This document shows, one piece after another, positions 49,030-58,108 of a stretch of DNA of 64,000 nt. Source of the DNA: an uncultured Lachnospiraceae bacterium (lineage in GTDB: Bacteria > Bacillota > Clostridia > Lachnospirales > Lachnospiraceae); the NCBI GenBank assembly GCA_949132985.1, contig CASCGD010000001.1, positions 28,701-92,700 on the forward strand, in the 5' to 3' direction. A program made the translations under genes and the position numbers. Position 1 is the stretch's first letter. Every line of letters starts with the position of its first letter. A model generated the notes under the pieces. It was not told the origin of the DNA and searched no databases. It saw only the letters and a program-made list of their open reading frames with translations.

Positions 49030-51441
49030 TTAAAGAATCAGCCGGATCTCGTTTTCGTCGGCGAGAAGATCAGAAGCGATATGGTTGCCATCCAGCGTTT
49101 TGCCGTTCAGCGTCAGCCGCTCGCAGCCGGTTTCGCGTCCGTTCGGGTTTTCAATGACAATATGCAAATGCCTTCCGCGAAAATCCTTTTCGATCTCGAG
49201 ATGTGCCCATTCCGCCGGAATCGAGGGCGCCAGGGTAATTCCGTCCAAGTCAGGCCGAAGCCCTAAAATTCCTTCCACACACCCGACCATCATCGTTGAG
49301 GCCGTACCTGTGAGCCAGTGGACATGGGAGCGTCCCGGGTGCTCGCTGGCAGGTCCTTCCGTAAACTGGCCGTAGCAGTAAGGCTCCAGGCGGCGCAGCC
49401 CGGCCCTCTCATTCCATGCGGCGGGCGCATTTTCCATAAAATATGTGAATGCCCTGCTGCCGTGCCCGCGTAGCGCTTCCGCCAGAATCAGCCATCCCTG
49501 GGACTGGGAGAAAATGCCGGAATTCTCCTTCGTCCCCTGATTGTAGATGACGGCAAGTGCGCCGTCAAAGGCGTGGCTGTGATAGGGCGGATCCATGAGG
49601 ATTGCGCCGTATGCGGTGTTTAAGCGTTTGTAAACATTTTCAAGCGCCACGTCGGCCTGCGCATCGGTCGCAAGTCCGCTGATGACGGCCCAACTCTGGG
49701 GGTTCAGCCAAAGATTGGCCTCCGGGTCCGCAGCCGCACCGATCCGCTCGCCTTTTTCGGTGTACCCGCGGATAAACCGATCGCTGTCCCAGCACAGATT
49801 CTGGATGATTGTATACAGGTGGGCCTGCTTTCCTTCCAGCTTCCAGGCGTATGCCGTATCGTCCATGTATCCGGCAAATTCCTTTAAAATCGTCATGGCA
49901 TAATAAAACTGCATGGCCACAAACGAGGATTCGCCGTCTGCGCCAAGGCGCAGGCAGTCGTTCCAGTCCGCGTAGAGTCCGGCGGGCATTCCATGAGGGC
50001 CCAGATGCGCGAACGAGAAGGCGACGGCCCGCTTCAAATGCTCGTAGACGGATGCCTCACCCTTATCTGCAAACGGAATCGTCTCCCTCAGAAAGTCGAG
50101 ATTTCCGGTTTCGGCAACGTATTTGTATACGGTGGGAAACAGCCACAGCGCGTCGTCTGCGCGGTAGGCGGGATGTCCGGTTTCCTGCCGGTAGGAAGCG
50201 TCGTCCGGCGTGTCCTCATGTCCAGGACTGTGGGTGAACTTCACAAGGGGAAGCCCGCCGCCGTTTGACGCCTGGGCGGAGAGCATAAAACGGATCTGTT
50301 TTGCCGCCATCTCCGGCGCAAGATGTATAATCCCCTGTATGTCCTGCACCGTGTCACGATAGCCGTAGCCGTTGCGCAGTCCGCAGTAAATGAAGGAGGC
50401 AGCCCGGGACCAGATAAACGTCATAAAACAGTTGTAGGCATTCCAGGTGTTTATCATCGTGTTAAATTCCGGGCTGGGGGTCGTCACCTTCAGATGTTCA
50501 AATTTTTCATACCAGCTTCCTCTCAGCTCCCGTATCTCCTGTTCTGTTTTTTCTGCCGGATCTGCGTACTCGTCAAGAAGCGCACCTGACACATCCGCCC
50601 CGCCTGTTCCGAGGAGGAAAACGACGGTCTTCTTCTCCCCCGGCGCCAGTGAAACTACGCAGGAGAGCGCGCCGCAGGAGTTTTCGTTATAGCTGGTCAC
50701 CTTTCCAAGATCGCCGGATATCACACCCTGCGGGTTGCCATATCCGTGATAATCTCCGAGAAAATGGGCCTTCTCCCCGCAGTAGGAGGAGACTTCCGCG
50801 CCCGCCAGCGCAAAAAAGCGCTCGGTCACGTTTTTCTCGTCCACCTGTTCATTATCCTCCAACGCGTCCAGATTTCCGTGAATCTGCTGGATGATCCGGT
50901 TTTTTTCATACAGCGTCCTTGAGATGAAAAGAGAATACTGTAAATTGACCTGGTCCTGCTCATAATTGCTGTGGTTTGTAAATTCGGCGTAGCCGGTCAG
51001 TGTCAGATCCCTGGCACGGGCCGAGTGGTTTTTCACGGTCAGCGCCCACACCTCAAAGGACTTCCCGCCGGGAACATAATAAGCTGCCTCGGATTCGATC
51101 TCATCGTAGCGGGCGGTCATTTTCGTGTAGCCCATGCCATGCCGGCAGGTGCACTCGTATTTATCGAACGGTTTTCCGACCGGCTGCCAAGAGGCGGACC
51201 AGTAATCTTCGGAATCATTGTCCCGGATATAGAGGTAGCGGCCCGGCTGGTCGAAGCTGTTGAAAATATAGCGGAGAATCCGCCCGTTTGCTCCGGATTT
51301 CGCAAAGCTGTAGCCGCCCGCATTGTTGGAGATAATCGCTCCGTATTCCGGGGAGCCAAGATAGTTCACCCAGGGCGCCGGGGTGTCCGGCCGTTCGATG
51401 ACATACTCCCGGTTCTCATCATCAAAATATCCATATCTCAT
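49030..51441 (-). CDS. GH94 glycoside phosphorylase, cellobiose phosphorylase-like
   Basis: The 803-residue protein begins MRYGYFDDENREYVIERPDT, closely like cellobiose phosphorylases of Ruminococcus and Clostridium, and has the ADWNDC motif at residues 491-496, whose first Asp is the expected general acid. GRYLYIRDN and WNAYNCFMTFIWSRAASF are further GH94 blocks. The enzyme would split a beta-glucoside with phosphate to glucose-1-phosphate plus a sugar in the cytoplasm. Cellobiose is the likeliest substrate by resemblance but cannot be proven by reading. It is 65 bases behind the second GH94 gene and probably co-transcribed with it. Confidence 0.88.
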   Translation of the reverse strand: MRYGYFDDENREYVIERPDTPAPWVNYLGSPEYGAIISNNAGGYSFAKSGANGRILRYIFNSFDQPGRYLYIRDNDSEDYWSASWQPVGKPFDKYECTCRHGMGYTKMTARYDEIESEAAYYVPGGKSFEVWALTVKNHSARARDLTLTGYAEFTNHSNYEQDQVNLQYSLFISRTLYEKNRIIQQIHGNLDALEDNEQVDEKNVTERFFALAGAEVSSYCGEKAHFLGDYHGYGNPQGVISGDLGKVTSYNENSCGALSCVVSLAPGEKKTVVFLLGTGGADVSGALLDEYADPAEKTEQEIRELRGSWYEKFEHLKVTTPSPEFNTMINTWNAYNCFMTFIWSRAASFIYCGLRNGYGYRDTVQDIQGIIHLAPEMAAKQIRFMLSAQASNGGGLPLVKFTHSPGHEDTPDDASYRQETGHPAYRADDALWLFPTVYKYVAETGNLDFLRETIPFADKGEASVYEHLKRAVAFSFAHLGPHGMPAGLYADWNDCLRLGADGESSFVAMQFYYAMTILKEFAGYMDDTAYAWKLEGKQAHLYTIIQNLCWDSDRFIRGYTEKGERIGAAADPEANLWLNPQSWAVISGLATDAQADVALENVYKRLNTAYGAILMDPPYHSHAFDGALAVIYNQGTKENSGIFSQSQGWLILAEALRGHGSRAFTYFMENAPAAWNERAGLRRLEPYCYGQFTEGPASEHPGRSHVHWLTGTASTMMVGCVEGILGLRPDLDGITLAPSIPAEWAHLEIEKDFRGRHLHIVIENPNGRETGCERLTLNGKTLDGNHIASDLLADENEIRLIL

Positions 51442-51506
51442 ATCGTTTTTTTGTCCTTTCCATATTTAAATTACAATTTTGCAGTCTTTCCCGGACAGGA
51501 AATTTT

Positions 51507-54221
51507 TTATATCAGATCGAGAATAATCTGATGCATGTCATCGGAAAGTGCACACAGAAAATCCCGGGAAAGCGTGACAAAGGAGTCCTCGTTGACCTTC
51601 AGCTCCTTTCCGTCGCAAAGGGCCGCGCCGATAATATAGGAGCCGAAATCCTTCCCCTCCGGGTTTCTATAAATAACGGTAAATCTTTTTCCGGCAAAGG
51701 GAACGGTGATGGAAGCGATTCCCTTCCCGTCAAACTGGCAGGCGAGCAGCTTCGGATGAAGGATGAGATCGCCCGCTTCCCCGCGCACGCCGAACACCTC
51801 TGTGATCATCGTCATCATGTACCAGCTCGCCGCGCCGGTGAGGTAATGGTACATGCCACGCCCGTCCCCGCGGAAATATTCAGGGATGCCCGGATAAATG
51901 CGGCTCGTGCCAAAATCAAGGGCCGTGTCAGCAAGCGTCTTCAACGCTTTCCAGCCCTTCTTTGCAAAACCCCTGCGGTAGAGTGCATTGGCATACATGA
52001 CCGTCATGTGAGAGAACACAGCTCCGTTTTCCTTCTCGCCGTAGGCGAACCCGAACATGCGCCCCATGTCGAGCTTCAGCTCGTGAAAATCGGTGTTCAG
52101 GCGGTAACCGCCGATTTCCTTGCGATAGAGGTAACGGTCGGCACTTTTTACAATTTTTTCGATTTGCTCATCTTCCGCTACGCCGCTCATGATGGCAAAG
52201 ACCTGTCCGGTCAGCATCATACGCACCTGTCCGTCAAAAAAGCCTTCAACGGCCTGTCCGTGGTTGTCGTAGTAGCTGTTGAACCATCCCTCGCCGTTGT
52301 CTCCCTCAATCCATTCCTGTACTCTCAGATGCTCCATAAGCTGATTCGCCTTCCGAATCAGGTTTACGGCAAGAACCGAGAGGGAAATGCTCACGCGCTT
52401 CCCACTGACCGTGTGACGGCAGCGGCTCATATAATCCAAGAGGATTTGTCTCTTTTTCCCAATATCACCGAATACTTCCGCTCCGTCGTCCAGAAGAACG
52501 ACAATTTCTTCAAGAAGCTCTGTCTCATGCACGGTCAGACGTTCATCCAAAAGGCGGATCAGCGCTGCGAGCTCCAGCAGGTTGCTGGCGTAGGCACAAG
52601 TAAAGGCGACGCTCTCACCGTGTTCGGAGGCCATGTCCAGCGCATCGTTCCAGTCCGCGCCGCGCAGCCGGTAAATATTGTGCTCCCCGACCTCGTAATA
52701 AGCAGCAAGCTGCTGAATAAGCAGATGCTCCAGCATGCTTCCGGTATAGATCTCATCCGCCGCAGTGCGCTGTCTGTCGGAATGCTCCGGCTCCCAGAGC
52801 GTATCTGTTCCGGTTCCGCGCATCGTCTGTGCGTCCTTAAAATATGGTATTTGTTTATTCAAAATTTCAATGTCGCCGGTCTGGTCGATGTAGAGCTTTG
52901 TGGTCATGAGCGGCCAGAGAGCATGGTCCATCCACACCCGCGCGATACCGTTGCGGTCCGCGATGAAGTTCCCGTCCCCGCTTCCGATGATTGTCGCGTT
53001 TGTCCCGTCGATGCGCACGCCGCCGAAATTTTTCTCGATCATCTCTCCGACGCGCTGCGGCTCCAGCAGGAGAAGTGAAAGGCAGTCCTGCCAGAGATCC
53101 CGCCATCCCCTTCCGCCCCGTCCGTAATCATGGTGCGGCAAAAAGGAGCACCCGAAGATCCGGCGCAAAAACGGCTGAAAGCAGACCCATTTCATGAACT
53201 GGTCAAAATCCGGCTCCTTCGTGTGAAAATCCACGCATACCTGCCTGCGCCAGTAAGCCTTCGTGTCCGAGAGCGCCTCCCGCACCTTCTCTGCGCCGTT
53301 GTACGTCTCCATAACGCGAAAAATGTCTTTTTCATAGTCCTCTATTCCAATAAGAACGATATATTCCGTCGTTTCTCCAGGAGACAGTACAACTCCGGGA
53401 AACCGGAATGCGCCCATCGCCTCCCTTCCCGCCGCTTGGCAGAAGGCCGGGCAGCCGTTACGGAACTCGTAGACAGCCCGCGGATGCGTGAACGTTCCGC
53501 CCTCGCCGATAAAATCCTCCACCGTCGGATAAAAGTCCGTCGGCGGCGTTCCCTCGCCGGTGCAGCCCATCACATAATACATGCGGCTGTTAGGGCGGTG
53601 CCCCCGCTCGTCAAAGGACATGGTCGGGCAGACGATGATGCCGTTTTCATTCGTATGGATGCGGTGAAGCATCGAGGTCACATTCCGGTGGTCCCGAATA
53701 TTGTCCGCACTGCGCCCGTAAATTGGTATCGCAGCATAAGCAGACAACTCTAATACGTCTTTCGAATCATTTTGGACAGTTACGTACATGATCTCAACGT
53801 TTTCATCCTGCGGGATGAAGGTGGTGATAAAAGTGCTTAAGCCGCAGGCTTTTGAGGTTCGCTTTAAGGTGTGCCACATAAAGCCAGCGGTCAGCTCACT
53901 TTCATCCTCACCCTCCGTATAGCGTGCAGCCTCCTGCTCTGCGGACGCCCCTGCCGCGGAAAAGACGACGGGTGCTTCCATGGAAGCACGCTTTGCCGTC
54001 AGCCAGAAGTTCCGGGTGGAGCGATTGTTGTGAAGGTTTTCAGAGCTGACCGGCTCCAGCAGAAAGCTCTCCTGGTCGAGCTTGGCATCGCCGCCAAGGG
54101 TCGGCGTGACGGCGCTTTTTAACCCCTTCCCGGAAGCGAGGGGAAAATATAAATAATTTGTATGCTCCGGCTGTTCTATTAGGAAGCTGCCGTGTGTATC
54201 GATAAATTTTAGATGCTTCAA
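51507..54221 (-). CDS. GH94 family glycoside phosphorylase, second type
   Basis: The 904-residue protein has GADWNDALDM near residues 521-530 and the GH94 blocks GGRGWRDLWQDCLSLLLLEP and ADRNGIARVWMDHALWP, with DNHGQAVEGFFDGQVRMML. The N-terminal part (MKHLKFIDTHGSFLIEQPEH) differs from the cellobiose phosphorylase next to it. At about 900 residues it falls in the size of laminaribiose phosphorylases rather than cellodextrin phosphorylases (about 980), but specificity cannot be decided. The start is a TTG with AAAGGAG at 8 bases. It is the first gene of this pair and is divergent from the ABC importer. Confidence 0.85.
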   Translation of the reverse strand: MKHLKFIDTHGSFLIEQPEHTNYLYFPLASGKGLKSAVTPTLGGDAKLDQESFLLEPVSSENLHNNRSTRNFWLTAKRASMEAPVVFSAAGASAEQEAARYTEGEDESELTAGFMWHTLKRTSKACGLSTFITTFIPQDENVEIMYVTVQNDSKDVLELSAYAAIPIYGRSADNIRDHRNVTSMLHRIHTNENGIIVCPTMSFDERGHRPNSRMYYVMGCTGEGTPPTDFYPTVEDFIGEGGTFTHPRAVYEFRNGCPAFCQAAGREAMGAFRFPGVVLSPGETTEYIVLIGIEDYEKDIFRVMETYNGAEKVREALSDTKAYWRRQVCVDFHTKEPDFDQFMKWVCFQPFLRRIFGCSFLPHHDYGRGGRGWRDLWQDCLSLLLLEPQRVGEMIEKNFGGVRIDGTNATIIGSGDGNFIADRNGIARVWMDHALWPLMTTKLYIDQTGDIEILNKQIPYFKDAQTMRGTGTDTLWEPEHSDRQRTAADEIYTGSMLEHLLIQQLAAYYEVGEHNIYRLRGADWNDALDMASEHGESVAFTCAYASNLLELAALIRLLDERLTVHETELLEEIVVLLDDGAEVFGDIGKKRQILLDYMSRCRHTVSGKRVSISLSVLAVNLIRKANQLMEHLRVQEWIEGDNGEGWFNSYYDNHGQAVEGFFDGQVRMMLTGQVFAIMSGVAEDEQIEKIVKSADRYLYRKEIGGYRLNTDFHELKLDMGRMFGFAYGEKENGAVFSHMTVMYANALYRRGFAKKGWKALKTLADTALDFGTSRIYPGIPEYFRGDGRGMYHYLTGAASWYMMTMITEVFGVRGEAGDLILHPKLLACQFDGKGIASITVPFAGKRFTVIYRNPEGKDFGSYIIGAALCDGKELKVNEDSFVTLSRDFLCALSDDMHQIILDLI

Positions 54222-54429
54222 GTGTTATGCTCCTTTCTCAGATTCATATGAAGTTATCATAGTAAAAAGCTTTCAGAAAAAAAATAAAATACGTGTGAAA
54301 AATGTCAGAATCATGACCTAAAATATCCGAAAAATGACGGTGTTTCAAAGGGTTTCGGAAAAAAGCAAATTGTGTCATGAATTTGATATTTTGGTAAAAA
54401 GTTTAATATATCGGCAAAAAAATTTCGGC

Positions 54430-54435
54430 TATAAT
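54430..54435 (+). promoter_or_regulatory. -10 element of the sugar importer operon
   Basis: A perfect TATAAT at 54430-54435 lies 92 bases before the binding-protein ATG, but the -35 position holds only TATATC-like sequence. A weak -35 with AT-rich upstream DNA suggests control by an activator, perhaps the AraC protein at 48119, which is inference. The 305-base divergent gap also serves the GH94 genes; no minus-strand promoter is clear. Confidence 0.45.
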
Positions 54436-54526
54436 TTATTCACGATGAACGTGAAGCGCGCGTTTCTAAGTTTCTAAAAAGCTTTAACAATTTCTTAAAC
54501 AATTTCAATGAGGGAGGATCTTTCAA

Positions 54527-55945
54527 ATGAAAAAGAAAGTAATCAGTATGTTTTTGGTTGCATCTATGACGGCGGGAATGCTGGCGGGCTGCGGCTCGGG
54601 TAGCGATGCCGGTACAAACGACGTGGCGGATGCCGGTACAAACGACGTGGCGGATGCCGGCACGACAGAAGAGGGCAAGGTCATCAACATCTACAGCTGG
54701 AACAAGGAGTTCCGTGAGCGCGTGGAGGCGGTTTACCCGGAGGTAAAGGAAACCTCAAAGGACGGAACGGTCACAACCTTAAATGACGGCACGGAGATCC
54801 ACTGGATCATCAACCCGAACCAGGACGGCGTTTACCAGCAGAAGCTCGACGAGGCTCTGATGAGACAGGCGGACGCACCCGCTGACGACAAAGTGGATAT
54901 CTTTTTATCAGAGACGGACTATGTAAATAAGTACACGGATGCGGATGCTGACGTTGCAATGCCTTTAACGGATCTTGGCATCGACCCGGAGACGGATCTG
55001 GCAGATCAGTACAGCTTCACGAAGGTGACGGCATCTGATGTGAACGGCGTGCAGAGAGGCTCCACCTGGCAGTGCTGCCCCGGCCTGCTCGTCTACCGGC
55101 GCGACATCGCGAAGGATGTTTTCGGCACGGACGATCCCGAAGAGATCGGTGAGAATGTGAAGGACTGGGATACGTTAAAGGCGACGGCGGAAAAGCTGAA
55201 AGAAAAGGGCTACTTTACATTTTCCTCCTACGCGGATACCTTCCGTCTCTACGGTAACAGCATCGCTAATTCGTGGGTCAGCCCCGGCGAGACGACCATC
55301 AAGATCGACCAAAAGATCATGGACTGGGTGAGCGATTCCAAGGAATGGCTGGATGCAGGCTATCTGGACAAGAACGTGAAAGGCCAGTGGAACGATGACT
55401 GGAACAAGGCCATGAGTTCTACCTCCAAGGTATTTGCATTCCTCTTCCCGGCATGGGGCATTGACTTCACCTTAAAGGATAACTGGGACGGCGGAGACGG
55501 CGCATGGGGCGTTACAAATCCTCCGCAGGAGTACAACTGGGGCGGCTCCTACATTCACGCCTGCACCGGAACCGACAACCCGCAGCACGTGAAGGAGATT
55601 ATTTTAGCTCTGACCGCAGACAAGGACAACCTGTTAAAGATTTCACGGGAGTACGCAGATTTCACGAACACGCAGAGCGGCATGCAGGACGCAGCCACAA
55701 ACGACAAAGAATTTTCGTCTGATTTCCTCGGCGGACAGAACGCGTATACATATTTCACTCCGGTAGCGGACAGTATCGAGATCGCACCGCTTTCCGCTTA
55801 CGATCAGGGCTGTGTGGAGCTGATTCAGAATGCATTCTCCGACTATTTCCAGGGCCAGGTTGACTTTGACAAGGCAAAGAGCAACTTTGAGACAGCGATC
55901 ATCGAGCGCTATCCCGATATCACGGAAATCCAGTGGCCGCAATAA
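54527..55945 (+). CDS. ABC transporter sugar-binding lipoprotein
   Basis: The 472-residue protein begins MKKKVISMFLVASMTAGMLA followed by GCGSG: a lipoprotein signal with LAGC, lipidated at Cys22. A linker with a repeated GTNDVADA unit follows, then a periplasmic-type binding fold (VINIYSWNKEFRERVEAVYP, VFAFLFPAWGIDFTL). It would capture an oligosaccharide outside the membrane. It heads the operon with two permeases. The ATPase is not encoded here and is probably a shared MsmK-type protein. Confidence 0.93.
   Translation: MKKKVISMFLVASMTAGMLAGCGSGSDAGTNDVADAGTNDVADAGTTEEGKVINIYSWNKEFRERVEAVYPEVKETSKDGTVTTLNDGTEIHWIINPNQDGVYQQKLDEALMRQADAPADDKVDIFLSETDYVNKYTDADADVAMPLTDLGIDPETDLADQYSFTKVTASDVNGVQRGSTWQCCPGLLVYRRDIAKDVFGTDDPEEIGENVKDWDTLKATAEKLKEKGYFTFSSYADTFRLYGNSIANSWVSPGETTIKIDQKIMDWVSDSKEWLDAGYLDKNVKGQWNDDWNKAMSSTSKVFAFLFPAWGIDFTLKDNWDGGDGAWGVTNPPQEYNWGGSYIHACTGTDNPQHVKEIILALTADKDNLLKISREYADFTNTQSGMQDAATNDKEFSSDFLGGQNAYTYFTPVADSIEIAPLSAYDQGCVELIQNAFSDYFQGQVDFDKAKSNFETAIIERYPDITEIQWPQ
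54605..54660 (+). repeat. 24-base tandem repeat in the lipoprotein linker
   Basis: Two complete 24-base units (54605-54628 and 54629-54652), identical, followed by a partial third (GATGCCGG). Each encodes DAGTNDVA. The unit starts right after the lipidation site, so copy number would change the length of the flexible linker without a frame shift. Confidence 0.95.
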
Positions 55946-55962
55946 GAAAGGACTGACATCTT

Positions 55963-56913
55963 ATGAAGCAAAAACGTAAAAAAATCGATTATGCAAAGTG
56001 GGGATATCTGTTTATTCTGCCGTTTTTTGTATGTTTTTTCATATTTTCTTTTATTCCTTTGATCGACACGATCCGGTACAGCTTTTTTGAGTATTACCGC
56101 TCGGGAATCAAGGAGATCGGGCCGAACTTTATCGGCCTTGCGAACTACATCAGTTTAATCGGCTCGGATATGCTCAAATATGCAGGCAATACGCTGATTC
56201 TTTGGGTGATCGGCTTTATCCCGCAGATCGTGATTGCGCTGCTGCTGGCGTCATGGTTCGTGGATGCCCGTCTGAAAATCCGCGGCACACAATTTTTCAA
56301 GGTTGTGATCTATCTGCCGAACCTGATTATGGCGTCCGCCTTTGCGATGCTGTTTTTCACAATGTTCTCGACCAACGGCCCGATCAACTCGATCCTGATG
56401 AATCTGGGATGGATCAGCGAGCGGATCGACTTTCTCGGATCGGTGTTCGGGACAAGGACACTGGTCGGCCTTATGAACTTCCTCATGTGGTTCGGAAACA
56501 CGACGATCATGCTCATGGCGGCGATCATGGGCATCAGCCCGGATATTTTTGAGGCGTCCGAGATCGACGGCTGCAACAGCGTGCACCGGTTTTTCTACAT
56601 CACGCTGCCGCTCATCCGTCCGATCCTCGCCTACACGCTGATCACGTCCATCATCGGCGGTCTGCAGATGTTCGACGTTCCGCAGATTTTGACAAACGGG
56701 CAGGGTACACCGGACCGCACCTCCATGACGTTAATCATGTTCCTGAACAGCCACTTAAAGAGCAAAAATTACGGTATGGCGGGCGCGCTCTCCGTATACC
56801 TGTTCATCGTCAGCGGTATTCTGTGCTTCTTTGTATACCGGATGACAAACGACAATGACCCGGATGGCTCAAAGGCGGCTGCAAAGCGGGCAAAAAAGCA
56901 AAGGAGGAAGTAA
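55963..56913 (+). CDS. ABC sugar transporter permease (MalF/UgpA type)
   Basis: The 316-residue protein has six predicted membrane spans and the EAA loop (FEASEIDGCNSVHRFFYITL, followed by PLIRPIL) that docks with the ATPase. It belongs to the carbohydrate uptake family 1 permeases. The gene lies 17 bases after the binding-protein stop and 4 bases before the second permease. The tail is lysine- and arginine-rich. Confidence 0.93.
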   Translation: MKQKRKKIDYAKWGYLFILPFFVCFFIFSFIPLIDTIRYSFFEYYRSGIKEIGPNFIGLANYISLIGSDMLKYAGNTLILWVIGFIPQIVIALLLASWFVDARLKIRGTQFFKVVIYLPNLIMASAFAMLFFTMFSTNGPINSILMNLGWISERIDFLGSVFGTRTLVGLMNFLMWFGNTTIMLMAAIMGISPDIFEASEIDGCNSVHRFFYITLPLIRPILAYTLITSIIGGLQMFDVPQILTNGQGTPDRTSMTLIMFLNSHLKSKNYGMAGALSVYLFIVSGILCFFVYRMTNDNDPDGSKAAAKRAKKQRRK

Positions 56914-56917
56914 GCAT

Positions 56918-57763
56918 ATGAAATCAAAAATGGGTAATACTTTTCGAACGGTTTTTGCACATGTAGTGCTTATATTCCTGTCGTTTCTGTGCCTGTTCTT
57001 TTTCTACATTCTGTTTGTCAACGCGACGCGCTCACATGCAGATCTGCAGAAGGGCTTTTCAGCACTGCCCGGCAGCTATTTGCTCCAGAACCTGAAAAAC
57101 GTTGCAAACGACGGAACATTCCCGATGATCCGCGGCATTTTGAACAGTCTGATCGTTTCCGGCTGTTCCGCAGCGATCTGTACGTACTTTTCGGCACTGA
57201 CGGCTTACGGTCTGTATGCATATGACTTTAAGGTAAAAAAGGTAGCCTTCACCTTTATCATGGCGATCCTTGTCATGCCCACACAGGTGACGGCAATGGG
57301 ATTTCTGCGGTTGATCACAAATATGGGTATGTATGATTCGCTGCTTCCCCTCATTATCCCGTCAATTGCATCGCCGGCGGTATTCTACTTCATGTACAGC
57401 TATTTACAGTCGTCTCTCCCGCTCTCACTCATCGAGGCGGCGCGAATCGACGGCTCCGGGGAGTTTCACACCTTCAATCGGATCGTCATCCCGATTATGA
57501 AGCCCGCGATAGCAGTGCAGGCAATCTTCACGTTTGTCGGCTGCTGGAACAATTACTTCGTTCCCGCACTCGTCATCCAGTCAAAGGATAAGATGACTGT
57601 GCCGATCTTAATCGCGACGCTGCGAGGCGCCGACTTCATGAGTTTTGATATGGGTAAGATCTATATGATGATCATGGTTGCGATCGTCCCGATTATACTC
57701 GTGTACCTGCTTCTCTCCAAGTTCATCATCGCAGGCGTAACGCTCGGCGGTGTAAAGGAGTAG
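56918..57763 (+). CDS. ABC sugar transporter permease (MalG/UgpE type)
   Basis: The 281-residue protein starts MKSKMGNTFRTVFAHVVLIF after AGGAGG. It has six spans and the EAA loop IEAARIDGSGEFHTFNRIVI. An in-frame ATG 63 bases up lies inside the upstream permease and is not needed. It completes the importer; no ATPase gene follows. Confidence 0.93.
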   Translation: MKSKMGNTFRTVFAHVVLIFLSFLCLFFFYILFVNATRSHADLQKGFSALPGSYLLQNLKNVANDGTFPMIRGILNSLIVSGCSAAICTYFSALTAYGLYAYDFKVKKVAFTFIMAILVMPTQVTAMGFLRLITNMGMYDSLLPLIIPSIASPAVFYFMYSYLQSSLPLSLIEAARIDGSGEFHTFNRIVIPIMKPAIAVQAIFTFVGCWNNYFVPALVIQSKDKMTVPILIATLRGADFMSFDMGKIYMMIMVAIVPIILVYLLLSKFIIAGVTLGGVKE

Positions 57764-57799
57764 CAGAGACACTCCATTTTTCATATTCCATCTTTCTGC

Positions 57800-57840
57800 T
57801 TCACGCCGCGCATGGCCTTGCGCGGCGTGAAGCCGTTTTA
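57800..57840 (+). terminator. Terminator of the sugar importer operon
   Basis: TTCACGCCGCGC (57800-57811) pairs with GCGCGGCGTGAA (57820-57831), a perfect 12-bp stem, then GCCGTTTTACC. The T run is short. Confidence 0.85.
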
Positions 57841-57860
57841 CCTCCCCTTCTCCTGTGAAT

Positions 57861-58006
57861 GTTACTATTCACGGCTCGCAAGCCGCTCATAGTAACGATT
57901 CGGGACGATATTTTGAATTTTGCTGCGCAAAAATCGCCCCTCACTCCTGAATCATGTTCTCACGGAACGCGCAGCCAGTGCGCGTTCCTGAGGCGTGAAA
58001 AGTAAC
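57861..58006. repeat. Folded intergenic repeat (copy B)
   Basis: GTTACTAT (57861) pairs with ATAGTAAC around an inner GGCT/AGCC, and GGAACGCGC pairs with GCGCGTTCC at about 57964-57989. It shares CTGAATCATGTTCTC with copy A at 44488 and the opening GTTACYRTTCACGGC. The rest of 57764-58108 holds the terminator, this element and the cysK promoter; no small gene is seen. Confidence 0.5.
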
Positions 58007-58040
58007 CTGTGACTTTTCGGAATGCATCCCTCTTTTAAAA

Positions 58041-58059
58041 ACCTATTGACATAGTAGGT
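58041..58059 (+). promoter_or_regulatory. Candidate Rrf2/CymR-type operator over the cysK promoter
   Basis: ACCTAT and ATAGTAGGT form an imperfect inverted repeat that covers the -35 box and part of the spacer. Rrf2-family sulfur regulators (CymR) bind repeats in such positions in other Firmicutes. No regulator is encoded in the window, so this is inference. Confidence 0.4.
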
Positions 58060-58074
58060 AATTAGTGGTATTCT
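58046..58074 (+). promoter_or_regulatory. Sigma-A promoter of cysK-metY
   Basis: TTGACA (58046-58051), 17 bases, TATTCT (58069-58074). It lies about 35 bases before the start codon region of cysK. Confidence 0.85.
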
Positions 58075-58108
58075 TTATGATAATTTAAGGAAAGGAAGTG
58101 TGAGATCT

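Noticed and set aside
51531..53078. 515-codon open frame on the plus strand opposite the GH94 gene
   Set aside because: It lies wholly antisense to a well-supported GH94 enzyme, has no ribosome binding site and no recognisable domain; GC-rich codons of the real gene leave the frame open.
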